A stretch of 64,000 nucleotides of DNA from Geobacteraceae bacterium (GTDB lineage Bacteria; Desulfobacterota; Desulfuromonadia; Geobacterales; Geobacteraceae), in assembly GCA_009773645.1 (NCBI GenBank), contig WSYB01000017.1:62001-126000 (forward strand), in the 5' to 3' direction. Positions 9,901-19,000 of the stretch are shown in pieces. Within the stretch, counting starts at the first letter, position 1, and the number at the start of each line of letters is the position of its first letter. The notes below the pieces were generated by a model. It was given only the letters and a program-made list of their open reading frames with translations. It was not told the origin of the DNA and did not search any database. The position numbers and the translations under genes are program-made.

Positions 9901-10600
9901 ATCCGAGCTTCCTCTGGACGAAATCCACGACTTCAACCAGCGTAACCGCGACCGTTGGGTTAAGGAAAAGGCTGATTCCATCCCGGCACATTCGAAAGTC
10001 CTAGATGTCGGTGCAGGAACATGCCCTTACCGCTCTTTCTTTGCCCACTGTGAATACAGAACGCATGATTTCAAAAAGTACACGGGAGAAAAGCTGGGAG
10101 GCACTTCCGAATACGGCGCTATAGATTATGTTTCTGAACTGACTTCAATTCCGGTTGAGGACTATTGTTTCGATGTGGTGCTCTGCACGGAAGTCTTAGA
10201 GCATGTGCCGGAACCGATTCAGGCGCTGCGTGAAATGACAAGGATTCTAAAGCCGGGCGGCCGGTTACTGCTGACAGCCCCGCTTGGTTCCGGACTCCAC
10301 CAACTTCCATACCACTTTTATGGCGGCTTCTCTCCTGAATGGTATAGACATTTTGGTGCCCAGTTCAATATGGAAATTAAACAAATCATCCCGAATGGCG
10401 GCTTTTTCAGACTGCTGTCACAGGAATGCGTCCGTGCAGCAAGCCTGATTCCGGCGCTGGGTAATCACCCACAGGATGAATTAAATTCCATCTGCAGTCT
10501 GCTTGGAGAGACACTTCCCCGTTATCTATTTAGCTTGGAACAGAAGCATTGCAACGATCAGTTTACAGTCGGCTATCATGTCGAGATGATCAAAAAATGA
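6911..10600 (+). CDS. multidomain glycosyltransferase / triple methyltransferase
   Basis: A 1229-residue fusion. Residues about 1-370 are glycosyltransferase-like, ending in YASRVVEGMAAGRPV, which resembles the nucleotide-sugar site of GT-B enzymes. Residues about 415-600 are a methyltransferase-like domain (ETFIESGTFMGHTAML, FWLDGHYSDG). A TPR-like helical linker (about 615-735) follows, then a second methyltransferase (LHLGCGEQYLDGYVNIDY, about 770-787) and a third (KVLDVGAGTCPY, about 1030; LCTEVLEHVPEP). ATG 6911 is preferred to ATG 6857 because the latter lies in the epimerase remnant and GGGAG precedes 6911. The first two thirds are AT-richer than the part after about 9190, indicating mosaic assembly. 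It probably builds or methylates a glycan chain; substrates are unknown. Confidence 0.75.
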   Translation: MSPVSSNKLRVLFIPLEFKTWQNASHFQYCGNYAFEEGFEANDVEYLTLPAIYESDSNIASSWLYHAKTLVAGKKFDQVWLEIVHSKYDEIFLDWLTKVAPIRIGFIYESSQMSTEAFNCNPEGALRRKANLGKNLFYITHVVAIDEVDVDDFNSKGKIRAKWMWDSSLIPKRYIKQQPPAPRYDCAAFYGTLYGDRSAWLNHQSLKDLLIQPSASLEQFTTLPEEFDQLNNHAEAFLISGNHVTEQFYLSYMRKLREIRRECFDLWLTSLQEYAAVVNLPQFGHAYASRVVEGMAAGRPVIADIIPDRPRTSAVFENGKEILLYSRNNPEELAEHIKRIQREPCFAMQIAANASRKLASFFTSEEFVRQILEWEGSGRQRGSKTEASNAMGHRTMRLDKAKNADNSLTATFLSKIAAISKTETFIESGTFMGHTAMLAADFFEKVHSIELSPELYDKAVKRFENNRKVSLHFGDSAVVLPQILKDIEGFSLFWLDGHYSDGITAKGQKNTPIIEELQAIKHAGRKDVFLLIDDIRFFQKPAAGLPTHSTLSGYPTIGELCDAIVEVNADLKLAIIGDIAFAYPQTADLIVSPTIHACTVSRLYDELTHVPIEQVLNAELNIIANAQGDELEALQNLHEMYAISEEFGAGGHYRLWYGLTLVAANQYLQACEQFTSAIKIGLNHWRIKWYLANSLYHSGSCYESAQYLGEVLTSAPDFSEARLLYEKIGIDTLNKQETNVPANKNPSNTSSGNTPDQLETTDNDVTPLRLHLGCGEQYLDGYVNIDYPSSNHSVMQVKADRYADITTLSFPEGTVDEIRLHHVFEHFSRVTALALLIRWHEWLKVGGILHIETPDLEGSARIVVSNAPWGIKAATIRHLAGDHADAWAYHVDHWCPERFQHTLQQLGFQQVQLSSTNWPHEPYLANVTAVFVKARSMNREELVKAAEELLAESLVSPLEQATYQVWKDQFHTALNGASNDIPQRLVQIGNMLQSAQQSELPLDEIHDFNQRNRDRWVKEKADSIPAHSKVLDVGAGTCPYRSFFAHCEYRTHDFKKYTGEKLGGTSEYGAIDYVSELTSIPVEDYCFDVVLCTEVLEHVPEPIQALREMTRILKPGGRLLLTAPLGSGLHQLPYHFYGGFSPEWYRHFGAQFNMEIKQIIPNGGFFRLLSQECVRAASLIPALGNHPQDELNSICSLLGETLPRYLFSLEQKHCNDQFTVGYHVEMIKK

Positions 10601-10633
10601 CGGACTTATATCTAAAACAAAGGTAATGGTTTT

Positions 10634-10720
10634 CCTCCCCCTTTCGTAAAGGGGGATAGAGGGGGATTTAGGCGCAGCCAGTTTCTAAATCCCCCCTGGC
10701 CCCCCTTTACAAAAGGGGGG
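10634..10720. repeat. large inverted repeat, C/G-run palindrome
   Basis: The arms CCCCCTTTCGTAAAGGGGG...GGGGGATTTAG and CTAAATCCCCCC...CCCCCCTTTACAAAAGGGGGG are near-perfect inverted copies around a loop of about 14 bases (10671-10684), and each arm is itself a small palindrome. Such elements are common between genes as repetitive palindromes or miniature mobile elements and can also act as bidirectional terminators. It lies alone in the 209-bp gap between two glycosyltransferase genes. There is no second copy in the window. Confidence 0.7.
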
Positions 10721-10809
10721 AACTGGAGAAACAATAGCAACCTTCTTTTGAGATATAGTTCCGAAAAATGATGTCCTGCTTATATAGAGAATTCAGTTAA
10801 AGGAACCGC

Positions 10810-13800
10810 ATGAACTGCCTGATCTTGATATTCAGCCGCGATCGCGCCTTACAGCTTGATGCAACAATGCACTCGCTTTTATTGCATTGCAAAGACGTGA
10901 AGTCGGCAGATACCCGAGTTCTCTTTACAACAACAAACCCTGTACATGCCAACCAGTACGAACTGTTGAAGAGAGAGTACCACAAATTTGGCTTCATTCA
11001 GTTTGTCGTAGAAAATGATTTCAACAGGGACACTATAGACCTTCTTGCGCCATGCGAACATGTGCTGTTCCTGGTAGATGACAATATTTTCGTGGCAGAC
11101 TTTTCTCTATGCAGTATTGTAGAGAATCTCTCACGGAATCCGGACGCGCTCGGCTTTTCACTGAGGCTGGGAACCAACACTCAATACTGTTATGCGTTGG
11201 ATACGCCACAACCTGTTCCTGACTTCACACGGATATCGGAACGAATTTTAAAATTTAGATGGACGGATGCCGAGCATGATTTCGGTTATCCGCTGGAGGT
11301 CTCCAGTTCCCTTTACAGAACCGCGGATCTGATGCCGTTCCTGCTGACATTTCCCTTCCGAAACCCGAACACCCTTGAAGCGGAGATGTCTGCAAGAAAA
11401 GATTATTTCAGCCATAAGTACCCTTTCCTGTTGTGCCCCCAAACCTCCCTCACTTTTTGCAATCCCATCAACAAGGTGCAAAACGTGGCCCTGGATAACA
11501 GGGCCGGTTCGGCGACCGAATATACCCCTGAATCTCTGGCCGAAATGTTTATGGATGGATATCGAATCGACGTGAAAACTTATGCCGGGTTTATCCCCAA
11601 CGCCTGTCATCAGGAAGTTGGCCTGAAATTCATGAGGAACAACAAAACAAACCCTGTCGTTTCGGTTGTCATCCCCTGCTACAAACAGGCCTGTTATCTG
11701 CCGGAAGCGGTTGAAAGCGTTGTCAACCAGACTTTCATGCAATGGGAATGCATCATCGTCAACGACGGCAGCCCGGACAATACGAGCGATGTCGCCCGAC
11801 AATTGATCGCACGACATCCCGACAAGAATATCCGGCTCATCGAAAAGGCAAACGGCGGCTTGGCCGACGCTAGAAACGCCGGCATCAAGGGAGCAAAGGG
11901 GAAATACATCCTGCCCCTCGACGCGGACGACAAGATACACCCCGACATGCTGGCAAAGACGGTCGCACTGCTGGATGCCAATCCCGATATCGCCATCGCC
12001 TACACCGATCTGATTCACTTCGGTCACGTTAATCGGCATATCCAGGCTGCCGAATATGATTTCAATAAACTGTGCCTGGGAAACCAGCTTAATTACTGCT
12101 CCCTGTACCGCCGCGAGGCTTGGGAGGCGGTCGGCGGCTACAATACGAACATGGTCTGGGGGTACGAGGATTGGAACTTCTGGGTCGGCTGCGGCGAAAA
12201 GGGGTTCATTGCGAAGAGGATTCCCGAACCTCTTCTCCATTACCGCGTCAAAGAAGCCAGCATGTTCACCAAGGCCATTGAGCACGATGCGGAGCTGAAG
12301 GCCCAGATAGCTCTCAATCATCCCCGTCTTTATACCGAGGAAACAATCCGGTGGGCGAAAAAGGTTTTATCGACCCATGATAATCCTATTTACCCGGCCT
12401 CTCCCCTGGTTTCCGTCATCGTCCCCACTTACAACCGTCCCGACATGCTCGCGGAGACGCTCCAGAGCATCCTGAACCAGACCTTCAAGGATTTCGAAAT
12501 AATCGTTGTGAACGACGCGGGGGAGGATGTTCAGGGCATTATCGACTCCCTCAACCATGGGGACACTATTGTTTATCTGAGGCACCCGGCCAACAAGGGG
12601 CTGGCAGCAGCGCGCAACACCGGTGTCAGGGCGGCGCGGGGCAAATACATTGCCTATCTGGACGATGACGACATCTTTTACCCGGACCATCTGGAAACGC
12701 TGGCGTCATTCCTGGAAAACAGTGCCTACAAGGTCGCTTACAGCGATGCCTACCGGGCATACCAGGAAAAAGCGGGCAATGGGTACATCATCACCAAAAG
12801 GGACCTTCCCTACTCCTATGACTTCGATTACGACCGGATCCTGTTCGAGAACTTCATCCCGGTCTTGAGCTTCATGCATGAAAAGGGGTGTATCGAAAAC
12901 GCCGGCTATTTTGACGAAAGCCTCACCACCCACGAAGACTGGGACCTGTGGGTCAGGATGTCGAGAAAATATAAATTCGCCCACGTCAAAAAAGTGACCT
13001 CGGAATTCAGATTCCGCTCCGACGGCAGTTCCATGACCAGCTCAAAGCTGACAGATTTTCTGAGAACCAAGGGGTTGATCTATGGGAAATACCGCGAATA
13101 CGCCCAGGATAAGCCCCACATCCGCATTTACCAGGAGATTTCCCTGAACGCCTTGAAACAGCATATCAGGTCGCTGGACACCCCTTCCCTTCAAAATATT
13201 GACATCCGCGTATCCATTATCATGCCGGTGTTCAATAAGTTGGAATATACCCGGCAGTGCCTGGAAACGTTGAAGGCAAACACGGGGAATGCCGTGCCCT
13301 ATGAAATAATCGTCATAAACAACGATTCAAACGATGGGACGGCGGAGTACCTTGAGAGCATTGGGGGAGACGTCAAGTCCATAAACAACCGGACAAACCT
13401 CGGTTTTGCCGGGGGATGCAACCAGGGGGCGGAAGCGGCTGCCGGCAACTTCCTGCTGTTTCTCAACAATGACATGTTTCCCCGGCACGGCTGGCTCGAA
13501 GCACTCGTCAGCAGCGCAGTGCGGGAAAAGACCGATATCTGCGGTGCAAAAATCCTCTACCCGGATGCAACGGTCCAGCATGCCGGTGTGGCATTCAACG
13601 ACGAGGGAATGCCGTACCACATCTTCAAGGGCTTTCCTACCGACGCCCCGGCGGTCAACCACAAACGGTACATGCAGTGCGTCACCTCCGCATGCATGCT
13701 GATAAAAAAGGGGCTCTTCCTGGAGTTGGGCGGATTTGACGAAGGGTTTCGAAACGGTTATGAGGATATCGACCTCTGCCTGCGGGCGCGAACGCTGGGA

Positions 13801-16017
13801 AAGAAGATCCTCTACAACCCTGAAAGCATCCTCATTCACTTTGAAGAGACGAGCCCCGGTCGGAAGGACCATGACCGGGAAAACCGGGATAGGTTTCTTG
13901 CGCGCTGGCAGGGAAAAGTCACGTGCGACGACACCGACATCTACCGCGCAGAGGGGTACAAAAAAGAAATTACGTCGAACGGCGTCTTCATTGAAAAAAT
14001 CGCACAAGATTTGCAGGAGGATTCGGGAAGGGCTGCAACATCGTATCTGGTCACGGCCATCGTCTCCACGTACAACTCCGCCGAGTTCATCCGGGAATGC
14101 CTGGAGGACCTGGAGAATCAGACCATAGCCGACAGGCTGGAAATCATCGTGATCGATGCCGCCTCTCCCCAAAACGAGGGAGAGATCGTCGCCGAATTCC
14201 GGCGAAAACATGACAACATAACGTATATCCGGACCGGCACAAGGATAGGGGTCTACGCCGCATGGAACATGGCCATACGGGAAGCCCGCGGCGCTTACAT
14301 TACCCCGTTCAGCACAAATGACAGGCTGCGTGACAGCGCCTGTGAAATTCTGGCACGGGCGCTTAGCGAGCACCCGGGGGCAATGCTTGTCTACGGCGAC
14401 ACCTATCTGACGCGCGTACCCCACGAAACCTTTGAAAACAACAGTTGGTACGCCGCGTTCCAGTGGCCTGACTATTCATACGAACAACATCTGGAAACGT
14501 GTCTCGTAGGGCCGCATCCCATGTGGCGCAGAGAGGTCCACGACGAAATCGGCTATTTCGACGAAAAATACGTCGCATGCGGAGACCAGGAGTTCTGGCT
14601 CCGGATGGGAGAAAGGTTCAAGCTGCTCCATATCCCGGAATTCACCGGTTTGTACTGGATAACCCCGGAAGGCCTGTCCAACAGGACCGAGATTACGCAG
14701 CCTGAACTGCATGAAATTCGCACCAGATATCGACAACGCTATGCGTCAAAATCGCAGGAGGAAACAATGGCTTATTCGGATACCGCCGCCTCAAACGTCA
14801 ATATTTCCATCGATTCCGGCAACGGTGCAACGAACGGAGGGAACGTTCAGCCGGTTAATGGAATACAGCTCTCAATCAACATCACCGTGCCGTTCGAGCA
14901 CCTGGAAAAAGTCGGCGCATTTTTTCAGAAGCTTTTCAGCAATGACCTGCTGGGGGTTGCAGGACCACCAACCGCCGGCGCCATAAGCGATGCACCTGTC
15001 AAGCCTGTCGCTGCGGTATCCGAAGAAATCCCGCCTCCGGAAGAGCTCTACGCTAAAGCCCTCTCCCTGGCAAACTCGGGAAGGCAAGACGAGGCCATTG
15101 CCGAGCTGGAAGGTGTTCTCCGGTTACACCCCCACTATGCCCTTGCCCATAACGACCTGGGAGTCCTCTATTATCAGAAGGGGGACAAGGTAAAATCTCT
15201 GGAGCACCATGAAAAGGCGGTCCAGCTCAATCCGGAAAACATCACCTTCAGGAAAAATCTCGCCGAGCTCTACTTTGTGGAACTGGGGAGGACCGACGAC
15301 GCAATCTTCGCCTTCCTCGACATCCTGAAAAAGCACCCCAACGATGTCGAAACCCTGATGGGCCTGGGACGGATCAGCGTTGCAATCGGCCGTACGGAAG
15401 AGGCAAAGACGTTTTTCGGGAAAGTTCTCAACATCGAACCTTGGAACGCCGCGGCGCGTCAGCAGCTTGACCTCCTCCGGGACAACAGCGGCAGCGACCT
15501 CAATGGAGTAATTGGGAGTCTAAAAAACTCGGTAACCGGGCACGAACAGAATTCTCCCGAAGAGGCATACAAGATGGTAGAGACACTCGTAAACTCCGGA
15601 AGAGGGGATGAAGCCATCATGGGCCTGGAAAGGCTCCTGCTGCGCCATCCGCATTATGCCCTTGCCTGCAACGACCTGGGAGTTCTGTATCACCAACGGG
15701 GAGATACGGCAAAATCCCTGGAGCACCATGAGAAGGCGGTCAGGCTTAACCCGGAAAACGTCACCTTCAGAAAAAACCTTGCCGAGCTCTACTTTACGGA
15801 ACTGGGGAGGACCGATGACGCGATCTTCGCGTTTCTGGACATCCTGAAAAAGCATCCCAACGACGCCGGAACCTTAACGAGTCTGGGACACATCAGCACG
15901 GCAATCGGCCAGCCGGCCGAGGCAAAGACGTTTTTCAAGAAGGCGCTCGATATCGAGCCATGGAATGTTGCGGTACGGCAGCAACTGGACCAGCTTGCGC
16001 AACAGGTTTTTTTTTAG
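10810..16017 (+). CDS. giant multi-GT2 glycosyltransferase with TPR tail
   Basis: A 1735-residue protein. The N-terminal ~275 residues resemble a divergent glycosyltransferase. Four GT2 (GT-A) domains begin near residues 283 (SVVIPCYKQACYLPEA, with DADD), 532 (SVIVPTYNRPDM, with DDDD), 800 (SIIMPVFNKLEYT, with NND) and 1079 (TAIVSTYNSAEF). Two near-identical TPR blocks (offset 519 nt, about 173 residues) fill roughly 1411-1717. GT2 enzymes transfer sugars from nucleotide donors, and tandem fusions often build repeating glycans. The frame ends at a TAG right after a run of nine T (16007-16015) and the next glycosyltransferase frame begins at once in the -1 frame, so this may be the N-terminal half of a larger product. 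Confidence 0.82.
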   Translation: MNCLILIFSRDRALQLDATMHSLLLHCKDVKSADTRVLFTTTNPVHANQYELLKREYHKFGFIQFVVENDFNRDTIDLLAPCEHVLFLVDDNIFVADFSLCSIVENLSRNPDALGFSLRLGTNTQYCYALDTPQPVPDFTRISERILKFRWTDAEHDFGYPLEVSSSLYRTADLMPFLLTFPFRNPNTLEAEMSARKDYFSHKYPFLLCPQTSLTFCNPINKVQNVALDNRAGSATEYTPESLAEMFMDGYRIDVKTYAGFIPNACHQEVGLKFMRNNKTNPVVSVVIPCYKQACYLPEAVESVVNQTFMQWECIIVNDGSPDNTSDVARQLIARHPDKNIRLIEKANGGLADARNAGIKGAKGKYILPLDADDKIHPDMLAKTVALLDANPDIAIAYTDLIHFGHVNRHIQAAEYDFNKLCLGNQLNYCSLYRREAWEAVGGYNTNMVWGYEDWNFWVGCGEKGFIAKRIPEPLLHYRVKEASMFTKAIEHDAELKAQIALNHPRLYTEETIRWAKKVLSTHDNPIYPASPLVSVIVPTYNRPDMLAETLQSILNQTFKDFEIIVVNDAGEDVQGIIDSLNHGDTIVYLRHPANKGLAAARNTGVRAARGKYIAYLDDDDIFYPDHLETLASFLENSAYKVAYSDAYRAYQEKAGNGYIITKRDLPYSYDFDYDRILFENFIPVLSFMHEKGCIENAGYFDESLTTHEDWDLWVRMSRKYKFAHVKKVTSEFRFRSDGSSMTSSKLTDFLRTKGLIYGKYREYAQDKPHIRIYQEISLNALKQHIRSLDTPSLQNIDIRVSIIMPVFNKLEYTRQCLETLKANTGNAVPYEIIVINNDSNDGTAEYLESIGGDVKSINNRTNLGFAGGCNQGAEAAAGNFLLFLNNDMFPRHGWLEALVSSAVREKTDICGAKILYPDATVQHAGVAFNDEGMPYHIFKGFPTDAPAVNHKRYMQCVTSACMLIKKGLFLELGGFDEGFRNGYEDIDLCLRARTLGKKILYNPESILIHFEETSPGRKDHDRENRDRFLARWQGKVTCDDTDIYRAEGYKKEITSNGVFIEKIAQDLQEDSGRAATSYLVTAIVSTYNSAEFIRECLEDLENQTIADRLEIIVIDAASPQNEGEIVAEFRRKHDNITYIRTGTRIGVYAAWNMAIREARGAYITPFSTNDRLRDSACEILARALSEHPGAMLVYGDTYLTRVPHETFENNSWYAAFQWPDYSYEQHLETCLVGPHPMWRREVHDEIGYFDEKYVACGDQEFWLRMGERFKLLHIPEFTGLYWITPEGLSNRTEITQPELHEIRTRYRQRYASKSQEETMAYSDTAASNVNISIDSGNGATNGGNVQPVNGIQLSINITVPFEHLEKVGAFFQKLFSNDLLGVAGPPTAGAISDAPVKPVAAVSEEIPPPEELYAKALSLANSGRQDEAIAELEGVLRLHPHYALAHNDLGVLYYQKGDKVKSLEHHEKAVQLNPENITFRKNLAELYFVELGRTDDAIFAFLDILKKHPNDVETLMGLGRISVAIGRTEEAKTFFGKVLNIEPWNAAARQQLDLLRDNSGSDLNGVIGSLKNSVTGHEQNSPEEAYKMVETLVNSGRGDEAIMGLERLLLRHPHYALACNDLGVLYHQRGDTAKSLEHHEKAVRLNPENVTFRKNLAELYFTELGRTDDAIFAFLDILKKHPNDAGTLTSLGHISTAIGQPAEAKTFFKKALDIEPWNVAVRQQLDQLAQQVFF
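15045..15990 (+). repeat. internal tandem duplication of a TPR block
   Basis: Two copies of a TPR-encoding stretch lie 519 nt apart (for example the string GGAGCACCAT at 15201 and 15720, and LEHHEKAV followed by LNPEN in both). The copies share most residues, for example the FAFLDILKKHPND segment. This is a recent in-frame duplication within the glycosyltransferase gene rather than a separate element. Confidence 0.8.
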
Positions 16018-19000
16018 CCGAGGCCGGTGAAACCGCCCCATCCCATCCGGTTGCCGCATTGGAAGAGAACGGGGAGTTGGACACAACTCCTCTCGTCTCG
16101 ATAGTCATTCCGGTTTTCAACCAGGTCGCATTTACCCGGCAGTGCCTGCAGTCAATCCTGCTCAATCCTCCTCCCCTCCCCTTCGAGATCATCGTCGTAG
16201 ACGATGCCTCAACCGACGGCACCCAGGATTTTCTCCATACCTGCTGCAAAGATGAGCCGCGTATCCGGGTCGTCAGAAACGAGGCAAATCTCGGCTTTGC
16301 CGCCTCGTGCAACCGGGGCGCGGCAATAGCCGGAGGAGAGTATGTCCTCTTCCTGAACAACGACACAGAGCCGCTTTCCGACTGGCTTTCGCCTCTTGTC
16401 GGGGTTCTCGATAAACATGCGGACATCGGCATAGTCGGACCGAAGCTGATCTTTCCCGACCGGACCATCCAGCATTGCGGCAAGGTCTGGCAAGACTCGG
16501 AAAATCCATCGTCCCAACCGGAACACATCTATTACCGGGCTCCCGCCGATGCGCCCCACGTCAACAAAAGCAGGGATTATCAGATGATGACCGGCGCTTG
16601 CATGCTGGTCAGAAAGAACGAATTCCTCGCCATCGGCCCTTTCGATGAATGCTATGTGAACGGCTGGGAAGACGACGACCTCTGCTACGCTTATCGCGCC
16701 CAAGGGAAACGGGTGTTTTACTGTGCCGAAAGCGAAGTCGTTCACCACCAGAGTAAAACCCTCGGCGCCACTATCCACAAGACATTGGACATGCTGGTGC
16801 TGTACGAGAAGAAAAGAGAGTTTTGTGATGCCTCCGGCAACGCCGTAGAGGGGAATGAAAAGGTCGTCTCCTTCCTCGATGACAAACTTTCCGTTAACAG
16901 GGCCAGGTTCGACCGGAACAGAAAACGTTTTTTTGACAAATGGGGGAACATGGTTGTTCGCGATGATTTCACGTATTACCGGGAAGACGGTCTTCCCCTT
17001 CCGTCCCGAGAAAATACCGCCAGCCACGTTCCCATCAAGCCTGACAGTTCCGCTTCCATAATCATTCTCACATTCAATTCCGAAAAAACCATCGCCAACT
17101 GCCTCTCCAGCGTGGCAAGACATCTGAGGCCCGATGATGAAGTCATCGTTGTCGATAATGCATCCGAAGATGCAACCGTCGAGTTCGTAAAACGGTTTCT
17201 CGACGGGAAAAAACCGTTCCGGCTTATGGAGAACCCGACAAACCTTGGTTTCTCCGCGGGGACGAACGTGGGAATCGCCGCCAGCAACAAGCCATTGGTT
17301 GTCCTTTTGAATCCTGACACCATTGTCACCGAAAACTGGCTGGACCGTCTTGCCGCGCACTTCACGGCAGCCGATATCGGCGCCGTCGGGCCTGTTTCCA
17401 ATTACGTCGCGGAACGGCAAAAGATGCAGCTCTACATGAAAAAGGAGCTGGCGCCGGACACCCCCGTGGACGAAATCGCCGGGTATCTTTATGCGTGGAA
17501 CAAGGGGAGCGCAGTTGAGACGAAACTTTTGATCGGTTTCTGCATGATGCTGCGCAGGGATGTCTTTGAAAAAGTGGGGCTGCTCGACGAAGCTCTTTTT
17601 CTGGGAAATGACGATCTGGAGTTGAGCTGGCGGCTCTCAGTCAACGGCTGCCGGCTGAAAATCGCGACAGATACCTTTATCTATCATGAATGGCGACAAA
17701 GCTTCTCCACCGTGAGCAAAGAGTCCGTTTCCCGGCTGGTCCAGCAAAGCACCGATGCGCTCTATGCAAAACTCCAGGCGCATTACGGAGCGCAGAATGT
17801 ACCTACCCCCCAGGAATTGTGGGGAATGGGAACCGTCTGGTTCAAGCCGGCATCCGCCGCTTTCAATCCTAATTCCAAAATATCGGCCCTCCTCAAGAAG
17901 CCGAATACCAGAGGTCAGATGAATAACCCGACAAAGGCATCGATCCACCCCCTCGTTTCCATCGTCATTCTCACCTTCAATCAGCTCGACTACACGCGGG
18001 AATGCATCGCCAGCATCCGCCGGCACACGCCCGGCCCCCATGAAATCATCTTTGTGGACAACGGCTCGCAGGACGGAACGGTCCAGTGGCTGCGGGAGCT
18101 TGTGCAGAACAACCGCCATTACCGGTTGATCGAAAATCGGCAGAATCTGGGCTTTGCCAAGGGATGCAACCAGGGAATAGAGTCGGCTTCGGGCGATTAT
18201 ATCCTCCTCTTGAATAACGACGTGATAGTCACCCCGGAATGGCTCAGCGGCATGCTGGAATGCTATTCCCATGTTCCCGATGCCGGGATCGTCGGCCCCA
18301 TGACCAACAACATCAGCGGAATTCAAAAAGTACCTTGCGTTGGGTACGATAATCTTGACCGGCTCGATGATTTTGCGCAGGGGTTCAGACGTGAAAACAG
18401 ACACCGCCGCATCCCCTTCAGGAGGATCGTCGGGTTCTGCATGCTGTTCAAGCGCAGTCTGGTCGACCGAATCGGGCTCCTTGACGAAACCTTCGGCACC
18501 GGCAATTTTGAGGATGACGATTTCTGCTACAGGGCCGCCCTGGAAGGATATCGGAACATCATCGCCGCCGATGTGTTTATCCATCATTTCGGCAGTGTCA
18601 GTTTTACCGGCAATAACATCAACTTTGCCGCAGCAATGACCGTCAACATGGGATTGTTCGATCAAAAATGGCATGACCCCGAACTGGACGACGCCACCGC
18701 CGTAAAGATCCTGGCGGTCAGGACCCTGGAAAAGGCGGAGATGCTCAATCAGCGATGGGAGGTCGGCAAGGCGGTTGACGTGATTTTGCAGGAGGGGATC
18801 AAATACGCGCCCGATGACAAGCGGTTTTATTACGCCCTGGCCGAATACCTGCTGGACGCGAAGCGTTTTAAGGATGCGCTGGAACTTCTCAATGAGATCC
18901 CTGAGGAAGTGCAAGAGGCAAGAAGGTTTGCCCTCGCGGGCTTTTGCAGGGAAGGGATGGGACTGCGCCAGGAAGCGGCAGAACTGGCGGCCCTGGCCCT

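Noticed and set aside
16209-17420. 403-codon open frame on the minus strand
   Set aside because: Antisense to the second giant glycosyltransferase; no domain or ribosome site.
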